Shown: positions 33,800 through 34,323 of the stretch, piece by piece
Layout of the letters: every line of letters begins with the position of its first letter
Position numbering within the stretch: the first letter of the stretch is position 1
Assembly: GCA_024405875.1 (NCBI GenBank)
Contig: JAKSOA010000022.1
Coordinates: forward strand, 1 to 34,323
Direction: 5' to 3'
Length of the DNA: 34,323 nt
Origin: Paludibacteraceae bacterium
Lineage (GTDB): Bacteria; Bacteroidota; Bacteroidia; Bacteroidales; Paludibacteraceae
Translations under genes and position numbers: made by a program
Notes under the pieces: generated by a model
The model's input: only the letters and a program-made list of their open reading frames with translations
Database searches by the model: none
Told to the model about the DNA's origin: nothing

Positions 33800-34323
33800 T
33801 TAGTCTATAATAACTCCTAACATATTGCTTTTCACTCCGTTCTTTACAATTATCAAATTGTAATTCTCATCATAATACTTATACTCTGCAGGTTCTGCAT
33901 CATCTGATGGCTTATCATCACCTGTCAGAGGGTCAAGAGACACAGTAACGCTACCATCGGCATTCTCTGCAATATAAAGATTCTGAGCACCTGTAGGCAA
34001 CATTAGTTTATCGTGTCCTGAAGCAATTGTTGAAACATCGTACATAACAACAGAACGAACTTCACCTGCCCATCCGTTAGTCATATAATCTATTCCCGAA
34101 TTATACTCATGAACAAATACGTATGAAGGAGTTGACGGGTCTGCTGTAATGCTGCTTATATCCGCTACACCATTTATAAACGGATAATCCTCTCCATTAT
34201 AATCAGCACCACCAATCCATCCATATATGTACCATGCATTATCACCAGGAGTTGGACCAGGAGTTGGGCCAGGACCAGGGGTATCACCACAACCCGTACC
34301 TGCACCTATGTATAATTGATCAT
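33800..34323 (-). CDS. Partial surface or secreted protein with Pro-Gly-Thr linker
   Basis: The frame is open from the window edge to TAA at 33800; at least 174 residues are visible and the N-terminus is missing. Near the edge it reads YIGAGTGCGDTPGPGPTPGP and continues as a Pro/Gly/Thr linker. A domain then begins with Asn-Ala-Trp-Tyr-Ile-Tyr-Gly-Trp and ends with YYDENYNLIIVKNGVKSNML. Such linkers join domains in Bacteroidota surface lipoproteins, including SusE/SusF-type glycan-binding proteins, and the aromatic Trp-rich opening would suit that. I cannot confirm a family. An apparent ATG at 34084 is internal and should not be used as the start. Confidence 0.7.
   Translation of the reverse strand, partial: DQLYIGAGTGCGDTPGPGPTPGPTPGDNAWYIYGWIGGADYNGEDYPFINGVADISSITADPSTPSYVFVHEYNSGIDYMTNGWAGEVRSVVMYDVSTIASGHDKLMLPTGAQNLYIAENADGSVTVSLDPLTGDDKPSDDAEPAEYKYYDENYNLIIVKNGVKSNMLGVIID

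Overview
The window reads as ordinary chromosome of an uncultured Bacteroidota bacterium, most likely of the order Bacteroidales. The evidence is Bacteroidota-type promoters (TTTG, then about 20 nt, then TAnnTTTG) at several genes, with almost no Shine-Dalgarno sequences. Family-level hallmarks agree: a DUF3078 outer-membrane protein, a bacterial M49 peptidase with HECLGH, a CBM20-CBM20-GH77 MalQ, class II NrdJ, PyrD1B/PyrK and the ligA-DUF6913-dapA cluster. I see no phage, transposase, CRISPR array or plasmid function.

Layout. 1-99: 3' part of tRNA-Asn and its terminator. 134-6313 (+): S41 peptidase, YgiQ-type radical SAM protein, a small secreted protein of unknown function and dipeptidyl peptidase III. 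6486-9179 (+): MalQ. 9624-12158 (+): B12-dependent ribonucleotide reductase, convergent with an ABC-F ATPase (12186-14108, -). 14243-17047 (+): AddB-like nuclease, divergent from the ABC-F gene and ending directly against a TPR protein (17048-18295, -) that lies downstream of gyrA (18344-20878, -). 21074-23590 (+): ClpC. 23613-27193 (-): ligA, DUF6913 gene, dapA. 27308-27985 (+): trmD. 28355-29605 (-): DUF3078 protein. 29735-31507 (-): pyrK-pyrD. 31781-32212 (-): XRE regulator. 32918-33733 (+): mazG. 33800-34323 (-): partial surface protein running off the window.

The coding content is mostly housekeeping: DNA supercoiling and ligation, dNTP supply, pyrimidine and lysine/peptidoglycan precursors, tRNA modification, proteolysis and nucleotide-pool cleaning. 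The unusual part is the non-coding DNA. A 167-174 nt structured element occurs twice (9397-9570 on + and 28011-28177 on -), with strongly conserved core sequence and base-paired arms whose sequences differ between copies. Two further long imperfect hairpins lie at 28255-28354 and 31586-31752. Intergenic spacers carry families of 7-bp and 8-bp tandem repeats that abut stop and start codons, often in the same order. An 18-bp inverted repeat covers the malQ start codon, and the XRE-mazG intergenic region holds many TTTACA/TACAATTGTA-like sites.

One gene looks broken. ligA is full length only if translation passes an in-frame TAG at codon 51, inside the domain needed for NAD binding.
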